A model generated the notes under the pieces. That model was not told the origin of the DNA and searched no databases. It was given only the letters and a program-made list of their open reading frames with translations. Below, in pieces: positions 1-7,323 of a DNA stretch of 64,000 nt (position 1 is the first letter of the stretch; the number at the start of each line of letters is the position of its first letter). Position numbers and translations under genes: made by a program. This DNA comes from a virus, in the IMG/VR virus record IMGVR_UViG_3300023179_000039, positions 45,660 through 109,659 of that record; one strand, written 5' to 3'.

Positions 1-363
1 AAAGGCTGCAACCTTAAGATTAAAGTAGAAAAGCAAGGTGAATATCCTACTTATGTTTCATCTAAGTTTACTACACCCAAGGAAATTGAAGGCCTAGATG
101 ATGATTCTTTTAAGAAAGTATATAGCAGCGCCTTTGATCTCGAATCGTATGTTAGTGTAAAGAGTTATGATGAACTTAAGGACATCCTCGATTCACATTA
201 CCATGGCACTAAGGACGTTGAAGATGTAATTGAAGAGCCTGTAGCTAAAAAGACATCAGCTCCAACCCCTTCCGTTAATGTTACAGTCAAGCCTTCGAAA
301 ACAGAAGCAAAAGCTGTTACAGAAGACGACGAGAGCATTAGCGAACTTCTTAAGGACCTTTAA
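1..363 (+). CDS. 32: ssDNA-binding protein gp32, C-terminal part
   Basis: Open at the left edge; only the last 120 residues are present. The segment resembles the end of the T4 gp32 core: a lysine/valine strand ending in SSKF, then an acidic LDDDSFKK motif that matches the ESKF...DDESF stretch of T4 gp32. A flexible linker rich in Ala, Thr and Pro follows, then an acidic tail ending DDESISELLKDL, like the T4 tail that ends DLLNDL and binds replication partners. The protein coats single-stranded DNA during replication and recombination. The sliding clamp and primase lie just downstream, which fits a replication cluster. The N-terminal and zinc regions lie outside the window, so completeness cannot be judged. 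Confidence 0.85.
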   Translation, partial: KGCNLKIKVEKQGEYPTYVSSKFTTPKEIEGLDDDSFKKVYSSAFDLESYVSVKSYDELKDILDSHYHGTKDVEDVIEEPVAKKTSAPTPSVNVTVKPSKTEAKAVTEDDESISELLKDL

Positions 364-366
364 TTA

Positions 367-786
367 ATGGAAATGCAGGAACTTTCTCCTGAAGAGCTCA
401 AATTAACAGCTCTTCAATTTATGGGTCAACATCTCACTGGTGATCTTAAGGAGTTAAATAAAAATATTGTAAGTCAAAATAGAACATTACAGGGCATGAC
501 TATAGACCCTGTGAGAATTATTAACACTATTCCTGCAGGGCATAATAATCAGCATATAAACCCATATGCTAATGTTGTTAACGCTGGTATTAATGTAGCC
601 CAGCAAAGACCAATCAACGTTCAAGCCTCCGCTGTACATCAAATTCAAACTGAACAACCAGCAGTTATTAATGACCCGAATCAGCTTGAATTTGAATTTA
701 ATAACTCAACAATTGCAAAACAAATATTTGAAAAATTAGATATTATTCTCAAAAAAATTGATAGTTTAGAAAACAAGCTTAAATAA
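367..786 (+). CDS. Hypothetical protein with C-terminal coiled coil
   Basis: A 139-residue protein starting 3 nt after the gp32 stop, so probably co-transcribed and translationally coupled with it. The N-terminal third is helical (EELKLTALQFMGQHL), the middle is rich in Asn, Gln and Pro and probably disordered, and the last 25 residues (KQIFEKLDIILKKIDSLENKLK) form a heptad-like coiled coil, suggesting oligomerisation. No family was recognised. Its place behind gp32 suggests a replication accessory role, but no motif supports a specific one. Confidence 0.75.
   Translation: MEMQELSPEELKLTALQFMGQHLTGDLKELNKNIVSQNRTLQGMTIDPVRIINTIPAGHNNQHINPYANVVNAGINVAQQRPINVQASAVHQIQTEQPAVINDPNQLEFEFNNSTIAKQIFEKLDIILKKIDSLENKLK
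778..785 (+). promoter_or_regulatory. Late-type promoter box CTTAAATA
   Basis: CTTAAATA ends 5 nt before the ATG at 791, the spacing seen at the other late boxes. A TTGATA lies at 758-763, but its spacing (15-16 nt) does not fit the early class cleanly, so early use is possible but less likely. Confidence 0.5.
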
Positions 787-790
787 GTTT

Positions 791-1471
791 ATGCCTGATT
801 TTGAGAACTTAGTGATTCATACTCATTTAGGTTTAGGTGATCACTTTATTTGTTGCGGATTAGTTAGAAAGCTAGCTTTAAAAGGCGACTATAAAAAGTA
901 TTACGTTGCTGTTAAAAAAAATAATTTTTCTTCTGTAAAACCGCTCTACAGTGATTTAGAAAATATTGATTTTATAGTTGTTACACAGGACAATGAGGTA
1001 GGAGGTAGCTTACCTCCTAATAGCGAATATTTGAGAGTAGGCTTTTTTCAGCGCCCTTGGCTTAGATTTGATATAGGTTTTTATGATCAAGTTGGGTTTG
1101 ATATTAAAGACAAATATGAATATTTTAAAATTAATAGAAACATAGAAAAAGAAAAAGAAGTAATTGATAAAGTTTGCCCACAAGGAGATTTTATTTTTGT
1201 AAATAATACATCTTCTTCTGGTACTTTTGATTTTAAAATAGACAATAATTTACCAGTGGTATTACCAGATCCCAGCTTAGAATTTGCTGCTGTTGACTAT
1301 TTAGGGGTTATTGAAAAGGCTAAGGAAGTTCATCTTCTGCATAGTAGTTTTCTATGTCTTACCGACTTAGCGCTAAATCGCGGCGAGCTGTTTTTTCATA
1401 GAGTTAAAAAGAGTAGTGATGATGAACTTAATCCCGATCTAAGACTTAATTGGACTAAAATTGATTATTGA
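791..1471 (+). CDS. Putative GT-B-type glycosyltransferase
   Basis: A 226-residue protein. The N-terminus has a hydrophobic strand followed by a glycine-rich loop, HTHLGLGDHFICCGLVRKL, typical of the first Rossmann unit of GT-B transferases such as GT9/GT23-like phage proteins. Near residues 183-195 a LLHSSFLCLTDLA segment resembles the C-terminal sugar-nucleotide site of such enzymes. It is shorter than a full GT-B enzyme (usually 300 or more residues), so it may be minimal or have lost activity. A nucleotide-sugar reductase gene lies 1.5 kb downstream and a large glycosylation cassette at 40-46 kb, which makes a role in glycan or virion-protein modification plausible. Substrate unknown. Confidence 0.55.
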   Translation: MPDFENLVIHTHLGLGDHFICCGLVRKLALKGDYKKYYVAVKKNNFSSVKPLYSDLENIDFIVVTQDNEVGGSLPPNSEYLRVGFFQRPWLRFDIGFYDQVGFDIKDKYEYFKINRNIEKEKEVIDKVCPQGDFIFVNNTSSSGTFDFKIDNNLPVVLPDPSLEFAAVDYLGVIEKAKEVHLLHSSFLCLTDLALNRGELFFHRVKKSSDDELNPDLRLNWTKIDY

Positions 1472-1495
1472 TATCTTGCATATATAAGCTATTAT
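1468..1495 (+). promoter_or_regulatory. Early sigma70-like promoter for the sliding clamp
   Basis: TTGATA (1468-1473), 16 nt, TATTAT (1490-1495), then 6 nt to the GTG at 1502. The same 16/6 geometry occurs before the genes at 2941, 4315, 6169, 26648 and 39954, which supports both the promoter and the GTG start. Confidence 0.6.
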
Positions 1496-1501
1496 AAACA
1501 T

Positions 1502-2233
1502 GTGAATTTAAATGTAAAAGATAAAGATAATTTTTTATTAAATTTTGTTACACCGTTAAGCAAAGTTGCTGATAGCGCAGTTTTAAAAGTTAAGAATGGT
1601 AAAATAACATCATTAATATCGACAAGCGATAATACTATTATTGTATATTCTGAATATAATGACGATGCAATTAAAGCAGATTCTACTCTTAATATTCCTG
1701 ACCTAAAGAAGTTAAGTAGAGTTATTTCATGTGTTGAAGAGCCAAAATTAGATTTCGATATATCATCAAACTATATCGGATATAATTCGAATAATGTAAG
1801 ATTTAAATACCATCTTTACGATGACGGTATTATACCTTCACCTAAACTTAGTATCGATAAACTTAATGCTTTAGAATTTGATGGTAAATTCACCCTCCCT
1901 TTTAGTTCCGTTATTAATCTTATTAAAGGCAGCTCTATTAGTACCGAAACAAATAAAGTTTATATCAGTGTAAAGAATAATTCTGTATTTGGTGAGCTAA
2001 CTGATAAAACTAGAGCTAACATAGATTCATATGGAATTAATATTTCTACAGATTATGAAGGCACACAGTTTGCCATTGCTATACCGTTGAATTTTGAGAT
2101 ATTTAGAATAATTTCTTCTATGAAGTTCAAAGAGCTACAAGCCCACCTTATTACAAAAATGGGCGTAATGACGCTTGATTTAAATCTTGATAATGCAAAA
2201 TTTAAATTTGTTATTTCTGCACTAGCTAACTAA
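1502..2233 (+). CDS. 45: DNA polymerase sliding clamp gp45
   Basis: A 243-residue protein (T4 gp45 is 228) resembling the T4-type processivity clamp. The N-terminus, with FVTPLSKVADSAVLKVKNGKITSL, is the characteristic first beta-alpha-beta unit of phage clamps, and a STSDNTIIVYSEY segment follows. The trimeric ring tethers polymerase to DNA; in T4 it also activates late transcription with gp33 and gp55, relevant here because the window is full of T4-like late boxes. The GTG start lies 6 nt after an early-type -10 element. There is no Shine-Dalgarno sequence. The clamp loader ATPase gp44 lies far away at 27106, unlike T4 where gp45, gp44 and gp62 are adjacent. Confidence 0.88.
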   Translation: MNLNVKDKDNFLLNFVTPLSKVADSAVLKVKNGKITSLISTSDNTIIVYSEYNDDAIKADSTLNIPDLKKLSRVISCVEEPKLDFDISSNYIGYNSNNVRFKYHLYDDGIIPSPKLSIDKLNALEFDGKFTLPFSSVINLIKGSSISTETNKVYISVKNNSVFGELTDKTRANIDSYGINISTDYEGTQFAIAIPLNFEIFRIISSMKFKELQAHLITKMGVMTLDLNLDNAKFKFVISALAN

Positions 2234-2234
2234 T

Positions 2235-2609
2235 ATGAGTAAAAATAAAATTAAAACACCTAGTTACTTTATTAAGCGTTTGCGAGATAACGGGTTTGTT
2301 GTTATTAAGCTTTTTAATGTCTATAGCAAATGTGACCCGCGTAGATGGACAGTAATGGTTAACCCTAGTTTTGAATCTGTTCTTATTACATGCTATACAA
2401 ACAAGGATAATATTGATGAGGTGTTGTTTGAATTTAATGATGGCGATAGAAAAATTCAGCGTAATTTCTCAATTAAGACAGATTCTATTGAAGTAATAAT
2501 AACTTTCTTAATTAGACATGGTATTTCTAATAATGTTGATTACCAAGGACGTAGCAGATACTTGTCAAGGAGACTAAATAATTATGATGAAAAACAAAAA
2601 GTTGCCTAA
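2235..2609 (+). CDS. Conserved-looking phage hypothetical protein
   Basis: A 124-residue basic protein starting 1 nt after the gp45 stop, so expressed from the clamp promoter. It begins with TPSYFIKRLRDNGFVVIKLF, has a central alternating-strand region (RRWTVMVNPSFESVLITCY) and ends in an Arg-rich segment (GRSRYLSRRLNN). It occupies the place where T4-like phages carry clamp loader or regA genes, but I see no AAA+ motif and no convincing RegA similarity. It may bind nucleic acid, judged only by charge. Confidence 0.75.
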   Translation: MSKNKIKTPSYFIKRLRDNGFVVIKLFNVYSKCDPRRWTVMVNPSFESVLITCYTNKDNIDEVLFEFNDGDRKIQRNFSIKTDSIEVIITFLIRHGISNNVDYQGRSRYLSRRLNNYDEKQKVA

Positions 2610-2910
2610 AGACAATAGTTCTGATAAAAACTTTAATCCTAATGAGAATAAAGAAATTAAAGAACTTACTCACAAGGCTTTGCTGTCATTTTTAAAAGAA
2701 CAGATTTCCGAAAGAAACTCAAATAAAAAAGACCTCGACGCGTTACACGCTCAAATACTAGAATTTCTTAATTGCTTTATTTTAATTGGCTACAATTTTC
2801 AAGGCGAGCCAATTTCAATGATATCTGCGCACAATCAGCAAGAGGCCGACTCTTTAGCCGCTTTAATTAATAAATTTATTTTGAACTCTTCTAAAGATCA
2901 AAACGATTGA
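2584..2910 (+). CDS. Small hypothetical protein
   Basis: A 108-residue protein overlapping the previous gene by 26 nt, with tandem ATG codons at its start. The first 30 residues are Lys/Asn-rich and probably disordered; the rest is predicted helical (KALLSFLKEQISERN, LHAQILEFLNCFILIGYNF). No signal peptide or catalytic motif is seen. It is the last gene of the unit that starts with gp45. Confidence 0.65.
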   Translation: MMKNKKLPKDNSSDKNFNPNENKEIKELTHKALLSFLKEQISERNSNKKDLDALHAQILEFLNCFILIGYNFQGEPISMISAHNQQEADSLAALINKFILNSSKDQND

Positions 2911-2934
2911 TATAGCTATTTTTTCTATTAAAAT
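2907..2934 (+). promoter_or_regulatory. Early sigma70-like promoter for the sugar reductase gene
   Basis: TTGATA (2907-2912), 16 nt, TAAAAT (2929-2934), 6 nt, then GTG at 2941. The -35 element is identical to that of the clamp and dUTPase promoters. Confidence 0.6.
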
Positions 2935-2940
2935 AATCGA

Positions 2941-3774
2941 GTGAAAGTATTAGTCCTAGGAAAGGGATTTATTGGATCTAAGCTTATTGATTTTTTAAGA
3001 TTAAAAGATGTTGATACTTTTGGTATTGCGCAGAACGAAATTAATTATACTAGCTCTAGAGCGCTTGCTAATCTTTTAAGAGATTACAACTTTACTCACG
3101 TTATTAATTGCTGCGGGTATACAGGTGTACCGAATGTAGACGGATGTGAGAGTAATAAAGAAGACTGTTGGAAATATAATGTAGTTATTGCTTCAAAAAT
3201 TGATAGCCTTGTAAAATACTATAATAAAAAAATGATTCACATTTCAAGCGGTTGCATATACACCGGATATGAAAAAGAATTTGAGGAAACAGATGTACCT
3301 AATTTTGGATTGTTTAATCCGCAGTCGAGTTTTTATAGTAAAACAAAACACGCATTCGAGACAATTATTGACACACATTGCTCTGCAATATTTAGAATAA
3401 GAATGCCTTTTACCGGGTTACGTGAAAATAAAAATTATCTTTACAAGCTTTTAAAATATGATAATTTAATTTCTATGCCTAATAGCTTAACAGGCGTTAA
3501 TGATCTTAATGAACTTGTTTATAAATTTATTTTAGATTTTAGACCAGGACTATATAATGTAGTTAACCCTCAACCTTTGACAGCTAAAGAAATTGTCGAT
3601 ATTATGAAAAAATATAATATTAATAATGTAAATTGGAAGTTTATTGATATATCTAATCTTAATACTGTAGCAAATAGGTCTAATTGCGTGTTAAGTGCTA
3701 ATAAACTAAAGAGCTTAGGTCTATCATTACCAGATACATTAGTTTCATTAGAAAACTGTATAAAGTCCTTATGA
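2941..3774 (+). CDS. NAD(P)-dependent nucleotide-sugar epimerase/reductase (RmlD-like SDR)
   Basis: A 277-residue extended short-chain dehydrogenase. It starts with a beta strand and the GKGFIGSKL dinucleotide-binding loop (GxxGxxG type), has an INCCGYTGVP strand around residues 56-65, the SSGCIY strand preceding the active site, and the catalytic FYSKTKHA (YxxxK) near residue 131. This matches the RmlD family (dTDP-4-dehydrorhamnose reductase) and related epimerases. The enzyme should act on a nucleotide-activated sugar in the host cytoplasm and could supply a donor for the phage glycosyltransferases. Specificity cannot be read from the sequence. The GTG start is fixed by the early promoter 6 nt upstream. 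Confidence 0.8.
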   Translation: MKVLVLGKGFIGSKLIDFLRLKDVDTFGIAQNEINYTSSRALANLLRDYNFTHVINCCGYTGVPNVDGCESNKEDCWKYNVVIASKIDSLVKYYNKKMIHISSGCIYTGYEKEFEETDVPNFGLFNPQSSFYSKTKHAFETIIDTHCSAIFRIRMPFTGLRENKNYLYKLLKYDNLISMPNSLTGVNDLNELVYKFILDFRPGLYNVVNPQPLTAKEIVDIMKKYNINNVNWKFIDISNLNTVANRSNCVLSANKLKSLGLSLPDTLVSLENCIKSL

Positions 3775-4061
3775 TATTTGGCTTTAATAAACACCCCAAG
3801 CGTAAAGTTGTCTATGCTATAACCGGCGGCAAATATCTAGGAGAACTATTTGTTTTTATGGAAGAAAAAGATAATAATTTTATTTTTCTATCTTTACCCG
3901 AAATGATTGTTAGAGAAGTTCCTAAAGAAAAATTTATGTTTGGGTTAACCGAAAAAATTATTGATGTCGTCCAAAAGATACCTAGCTATGTTTACAATGT
4001 ATGTAAAGCACAGTATAATAAGAATAAAACACGTGAAACAGCATTAGCTGTTAATAAATAG
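3771..4061 (+). CDS. Hypothetical protein
   Basis: A 96-residue protein whose ATG overlaps the previous TGA (ATGA), indicating translational coupling. The N-terminal part alternates beta strands (KVVYAITGGKYLGELFVFM, NFIFLSLPEMIVREV) and the C-terminal part is a basic amphipathic helix. No family was recognised. A small DNA- or protein-binding factor is possible but unsupported. Confidence 0.65.
   Translation: MIFGFNKHPKRKVVYAITGGKYLGELFVFMEEKDNNFIFLSLPEMIVREVPKEKFMFGLTEKIIDVVQKIPSYVYNVCKAQYNKNKTRETALAVNK
4053..4060 (+). promoter_or_regulatory. Late-type promoter box AATAAATA
   Basis: AATAAATA ends 5 nt before the ATG at 4066 and overlaps the stop of the preceding gene. No -35 element is seen, as expected for T4-type late promoters. 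Confidence 0.6.
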
Positions 4062-4065
4062 TTTT

Positions 4066-4272
4066 ATGGACTTTATCGTACCTAAGAAAATTGTTTCACC
4101 TATAAGCGGCGAAACAGTCGTTCCTCGTTTACATACATATGTGAGAGAGGGTAAGCAAATCGTAGAAGCAGAATATATTGACCCTGCAAGCGGAGTCTTT
4201 ATTAGAAAAGGCATTGTTTCAGTAACAGATTTGCCTAAACAAAATAAAAATACAGACAAAAAAGCTGAATAA
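4066..4272 (+). CDS. Small hypothetical protein
   Basis: A 68-residue protein: an all-beta-looking N-terminal part (DFIVPKKIVSPISGETVVPRL) and a short charged tail. A late-type box 5 nt upstream fixes the start and suggests late expression, hence possibly a minor virion component. No recognised family. Confidence 0.6.
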   Translation: MDFIVPKKIVSPISGETVVPRLHTYVREGKQIVEAEYIDPASGVFIRKGIVSVTDLPKQNKNTDKKAE

Positions 4273-4280
4273 CTTTTGTC

Positions 4281-4308
4281 TTGTATTTGTTTGTTAAACT
4301 ATTATACT
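4281..4308 (+). promoter_or_regulatory. Weak early promoter for primase
   Basis: TTGTAT (4281-4286), 16 nt, TATACT (4303-4308), 6 nt, GTG at 4315. The hexamers are weak, but the geometry is exactly that of the stronger early promoters. Confidence 0.4.
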
Positions 4309-4314
4309 TAACTT

Positions 4315-5346
4315 GTGTTAGTTCCTACCGAATATATACTGCAAAAATTCTATCAATATGCAGGCTACCCGCAATTTAAGAAAACAAGCAATACGTATAT
4401 TGCAGGGTGTCCAATTTGTAGGGAGGGTAAATCGTGGGGTAAGAAGAGAAGATGTATTTTTATACCTGAAGATGGTGTTGTATGTTGTCATAATTGCGGG
4501 TGGTATAGTAATGCTGTAAAATGGATAACTGAGGTATCTGGTCTTTCGTTCTCTGAAATAGTAAACGAATCTAAAGAATTTGATGTGTTGCCATTAAACG
4601 TGTATCAAGAAGAAAAAAAGCCTGTTAAAAAACCAGCTGCTACTTTACCTTCTGATTGTATAAATTTGTTTGATTCAAATCAGATAGATTTTTATAAAGA
4701 TAACTCAGTAGTAAAGGATGCCTTAGAATTAATTAAAAATAGAAAATTAGATGTAGCTATTAATAGACCGGATACGCTGTGGGTTACTTGTAAAGACAAG
4801 ATTCATAAGAATAGAATAGTGATACCTTTTTATGATGAAAACAATAATATTATTTTCTATCAAACCAGGCTCATATATAAAAAAGATGAGCGAATGTATC
4901 CAAAATATCTAAGCAAGGTAAACGGTGAAAAGTCACTATATAATGTTAATAAGATTTCATCTAATTTAGAATATATTTTTATTTTTGAAGGCCCTATAGA
5001 TGCTTTTTTTGTTAAAAATGGAACAGCTGTTGCTGGTATTCAAGAGAAAAGTTCTAATACATTTTCTACACTACAAGAGCATCAAATGTTATCTTATAAA
5101 TTTTTTAATAAAATATGGGTATTAGATAGTCAGTGGCAAGATAAAGCTAGCAGAAATAAAACTAATAAATTAATTGAATCTGGTGAAACAGTATTTATTT
5201 GGCCTGAAAACGTTGGTAAAAAATATAAAGATATTAATGAGATGTGCGTGGACAGAGACTTATCTCAAATAGATCCAGAGTTTATAATTAGTAACTCACA
5301 CAAAGATATGAAAGCCAAGCTTTTAATGTCTATTATCTGTCGTTAG
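4315..5346 (+). CDS. 61: DNA primase gp61-like
   Basis: A 343-residue primase. It has an N-terminal zinc-binding domain with CPIC at residues 32-35 and CHNCG at 58-62, followed by a TOPRIM-like core. The core contains FIFEGPIDAFF (about residues 221-231), the catalytic Glu strand, and WVLDSQWQD, the Asp-containing strand. The layout fits T4 gp61 (342 residues), which makes RNA primers with the gp41 helicase. The GTG start is set by an early promoter 6 nt upstream. The 3' end overlaps the convergent gene at 5333 by 14 nt. The helicase gene is not in the window. Confidence 0.85.
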   Translation: MLVPTEYILQKFYQYAGYPQFKKTSNTYIAGCPICREGKSWGKKRRCIFIPEDGVVCCHNCGWYSNAVKWITEVSGLSFSEIVNESKEFDVLPLNVYQEEKKPVKKPAATLPSDCINLFDSNQIDFYKDNSVVKDALELIKNRKLDVAINRPDTLWVTCKDKIHKNRIVIPFYDENNNIIFYQTRLIYKKDERMYPKYLSKVNGEKSLYNVNKISSNLEYIFIFEGPIDAFFVKNGTAVAGIQEKSSNTFSTLQEHQMLSYKFFNKIWVLDSQWQDKASRNKTNKLIESGETVFIWPENVGKKYKDINEMCVDRDLSQIDPEFIISNSHKDMKAKLLMSIICR

Positions 5347-5737
5347 CAGAAATAAGATATCCCTTTAACGATTCGCTTAGCGAGCTTAATTCTGAAGCAA
5401 GTCTCGCTATTTTCTTTTTTTCACTTCTAGCAATATCTTCAAAAATAGTATCACAAGCTGCTGTATGTAATTGTACTTGCATGCTTGAAGGTTCTGTACT
5501 ATTTAAAAACTTAATGAATTCATCTATTTGAGAAATCCATTCTCTTAGCTTTTGAACTTGTTCTGTCTTTCTGTGATCCTGTACTTGCTCTCTACCACCT
5601 TGTACATCAAAATCTTCAGGCTTTGCATTAGTTAATGTCTGTGCCATAGCTTCTTTGTCGTTAGCAGGAGCAGCAGGTTCTGGGGTAGTTTCGTCAGCTT
5701 CTAAAAGCGTATAAAATCTTTTAACAAATGAACTCAT
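5333..5737 (-). CDS. Putative internal/core virion protein with capsid-targeting-like N-terminus
   Basis: A 134-residue acidic, helical protein driven by a late box 5 nt upstream. Its N-terminus, MSSFVKRFYTLLE, is a short amphipathic helix ending in L-x-E at residues 11-13. T4 capsid-targeting sequences (for example MKTYQEFIAE of internal proteins II and III) have this form and are cut by the gp21 protease after (I/L)xE. A Pro/Ala-rich linker and then helices follow (VQKLREWISQIDEFIKFL, KKIARLASELSSLSESLK). I infer an encapsidated protein; other minus-strand genes share the signature. The 3' end overlaps primase by 14 nt. Confidence 0.6.
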   Translation of the reverse strand: MSSFVKRFYTLLEADETTPEPAAPANDKEAMAQTLTNAKPEDFDVQGGREQVQDHRKTEQVQKLREWISQIDEFIKFLNSTEPSSMQVQLHTAACDTIFEDIARSEKKKIARLASELSSLSESLKGYLISANDR

Positions 5738-5742
5738 ATTAT

Positions 5743-5750
5743 TATTTATT
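5743..5750 (-). promoter_or_regulatory. Late-type promoter box AATAAATA (minus)
   Basis: Reads AATAAATA on the minus strand, 5 nt before the ATG at 5737. It lies back to back with the plus-strand box at 5755-5762; only 4 bp separate the two boxes. Confidence 0.65.
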
Positions 5751-5754
5751 ATTG

Positions 5755-5762
5755 AATAAATA
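5755..5762 (+). promoter_or_regulatory. Late-type promoter box AATAAATA (plus)
   Basis: AATAAATA ends 5 nt before the GTG at 5768. Together with the minus box it makes a divergent late promoter in a 30-bp intergenic region. Confidence 0.65.
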
Positions 5763-5767
5763 ATTTT

Positions 5768-6154
5768 GTGAGAAAAAAGCTTGTTTTTGAAGATATTCTT
5801 AACTATAACAAATGGGTTTCTGGTATAGCTTCAAGAGAGCTTGCCACTCAAAAAGTTACACTTAAAGACATTTTTAACGGACCTTCCACCGAACAAAGCC
5901 CTAATGATGCTAAAGCAGACCCTGTAGTACCTTATCCTTTACAAAATACTGTACAACAGATAGGAGAGCTTTATATTAATGCTACTAATGCAAAACAATC
6001 AGTTCTAAGCTCTTTAAATAACCCTGTATTAAAAGATAATAAAATAGCAAAAGAAGCAGTTAAAGGTGTTTTAGAAAGATTAGATATTATTATAAACACC
6101 GTACAAGACATAATAAAGTTAACTAATAAGCCGGTTGCAAAAAAAGAAAAATAA
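5768..6154 (+). CDS. Late hypothetical protein, probably virion-associated
   Basis: A 128-residue protein with a GTG start fixed by the late box 5 nt upstream. The N-terminus MRKKLVFEDILNYNKWV is amphipathic and recalls the capsid-targeting-like starts of the minus-strand neighbours, though the VFE tripeptide does not match (I/L)xE strictly. A Pro-rich linker precedes two helices (QQIGELYINATNAKQSVLSSL, VKGVLERLDIIINTVQDII). Late expression suggests a structural or assembly role. No family recognised. Confidence 0.6.
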   Translation: MRKKLVFEDILNYNKWVSGIASRELATQKVTLKDIFNGPSTEQSPNDAKADPVVPYPLQNTVQQIGELYINATNAKQSVLSSLNNPVLKDNKIAKEAVKGVLERLDIIINTVQDIIKLTNKPVAKKEK

Positions 6155-6162
6155 GTTATAAT
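6135..6162 (+). promoter_or_regulatory. Early sigma70-like promoter for the membrane protein gene
   Basis: TTGCAA (6135-6140), 16 nt, TATAAT (6157-6162, full consensus), 6 nt, ATG at 6169. The -35 element lies inside the end of the previous gene. Confidence 0.6.
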
Positions 6163-6168
6163 ACTATA

Positions 6169-6609
6169 ATGGCAAAAAGACTCTTGGGTCAACTAATATC
6201 TTTGTTATTAGTTTCAGTTATTTTTAGTGTGTTATTAAAACACTTTGATGTAAGCTATTGGGTGGGTGGGCTGTTCGGTATTGCAGTACAGTTTGCCGGG
6301 TTTTATGCTTTTAAAGCAATTCTCTCTACTTACGCAGCATTACAAGATAAAAAGCTAGAAAACGAGCGCATAAAAGAATTATCGTATCAAGGGCTAAGCG
6401 TAGCCTGCCCTTGTTATAAAGCAGTTAAACAGTTTGTTCCTATTAAGCTTAATGCACCTAACTATTACAAATGCGGCGATTGTAACAAACTAGTAGGCGT
6501 TTATGTAAATGCAGAGACTGCTATTGTAACTGAACCGCAAGAATCTAGTCTAGAAGCAGTAAATAGTTTATTATCTAAGAGCGTTGCTGCAGCAACTAAA
6601 ACCGTATGA
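6169..6609 (+). CDS. Small membrane protein with zinc-ribbon-like cysteines
   Basis: A 146-residue protein with two predicted membrane segments, about residues 7-23 and 31-54. A soluble part follows, with CPC (80-82) and CGDC (102-105), a spacing compatible with a small zinc ribbon. A consensus TATAAT 6 nt upstream suggests early expression, so a host-membrane or takeover function is more likely than a virion role. The next gene overlaps by 4 nt. No family was recognised. Confidence 0.65.
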   Translation: MAKRLLGQLISLLLVSVIFSVLLKHFDVSYWVGGLFGIAVQFAGFYAFKAILSTYAALQDKKLENERIKELSYQGLSVACPCYKAVKQFVPIKLNAPNYYKCGDCNKLVGVYVNAETAIVTEPQESSLEAVNSLLSKSVAAATKTV

Positions 6610-7058
6610 ATGTACCACAAAGCATAAGTTCAATTACAACTGACACATCTCCTGATCCCTTTGCCTCGGTAGTCAAATTACCGGATCTTCCTTTAGATGA
6701 AATTATAGCTGCCTTTAAACGCTCTTTAACCGCTAAAGAGTTAGAAGACTTTCAAACTGGCTTGGCTTATTTTAAAAAAGATATATCTTCAGAAAAAGCT
6801 ATACTAAAAAATATTTTTAATTTGGTATGTGAAATGTTAATTAAAGCTATTAACAATAGCGATTTAGATGTAGATTTAAAACCCACCCTTGCAGTACAGA
6901 TTAAAATGTCAATAGAGAGTCTTTGTAATAATTTTGATGCTTTTTACACGACTTTAATTATTTTAAATAAAAATAAAAATTTACTTGACGTGAAAGGATT
7001 AATCCTGATAATAATAGGATATGCAATCAGTCTTCTCAAAAAAACAAATAACGGTTGA
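6606..7058 (+). CDS. Hypothetical helical protein
   Basis: A 150-residue protein starting at an ATGA overlap with the previous stop, so translationally coupled to the membrane-protein gene. A Ser/Thr/Pro-rich start is followed by helices (LDEIIAAFKRSLTAKELEDF, ILKNIFNLVCEMLIKAIN) and a hydrophobic C-terminus (VKGLILIIIGYAISLLKK) that could be a membrane anchor. With the upstream gene it may form a membrane-associated pair; this is inference from context. Confidence 0.6.
   Translation: MNVPQSISSITTDTSPDPFASVVKLPDLPLDEIIAAFKRSLTAKELEDFQTGLAYFKKDISSEKAILKNIFNLVCEMLIKAINNSDLDVDLKPTLAVQIKMSIESLCNNFDAFYTTLIILNKNKNLLDVKGLILIIIGYAISLLKKTNNG
6985..7012 (+). promoter_or_regulatory. Possible early promoter for the gene at 7021
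   Basis: TTGACG (6985-6990), 16 nt, GATAAT (7007-7012), then 8 nt to the ATG at 7021. The -35 is good, but the distance to the start is 2 nt longer than in the other early promoters, so this is a weaker case. It lies inside the upstream gene. Confidence 0.35.
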
Positions 7059-7323
7059 AACATCTAAAACAAAGCACGTACTAGACGCTGAAGAATATAC
7101 TAGATGGCTTTGTCTTATAGAAGCTTTAGATATCATTTCAAAAAGTGCAGAGCGCTTTAAAGTCGACTTAAACAATAGCGACTGGATTAAGCCGCTATCA
7201 CTACAAAAATATATTGTCGAAAGGTTTGAATCAATGATAGATGAAGTGTCGATGAACGAAGGTATTAAGATAAATATTAAAAAATTACCATGCACTACAT
7301 TGTCGGAACCAGTTTTAGAGTAG
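7021..7323 (+). CDS. Hypothetical protein
   Basis: A 100-residue protein overlapping the previous gene by 38 nt. Mixed alpha/beta appearance: an N-terminal beta pair (KKQITVETSKTKHVLDAEEY), then helices. No recognisable motif. A possible early promoter lies just upstream inside the preceding gene. Confidence 0.6.
   Translation: MQSVFSKKQITVETSKTKHVLDAEEYTRWLCLIEALDIISKSAERFKVDLNNSDWIKPLSLQKYIVERFESMIDEVSMNEGIKINIKKLPCTTLSEPVLE

Noticed and set aside
2911-2940. Terminator after the gene at 2584
   Set aside because: Only a short AT palindrome and a run of six T; the same bases form the early promoter for the next gene.
3570-3794. Minus-strand frame inside the sugar-reductase gene
   Set aside because: Fully antisense to a well-supported gene, without a promoter box.
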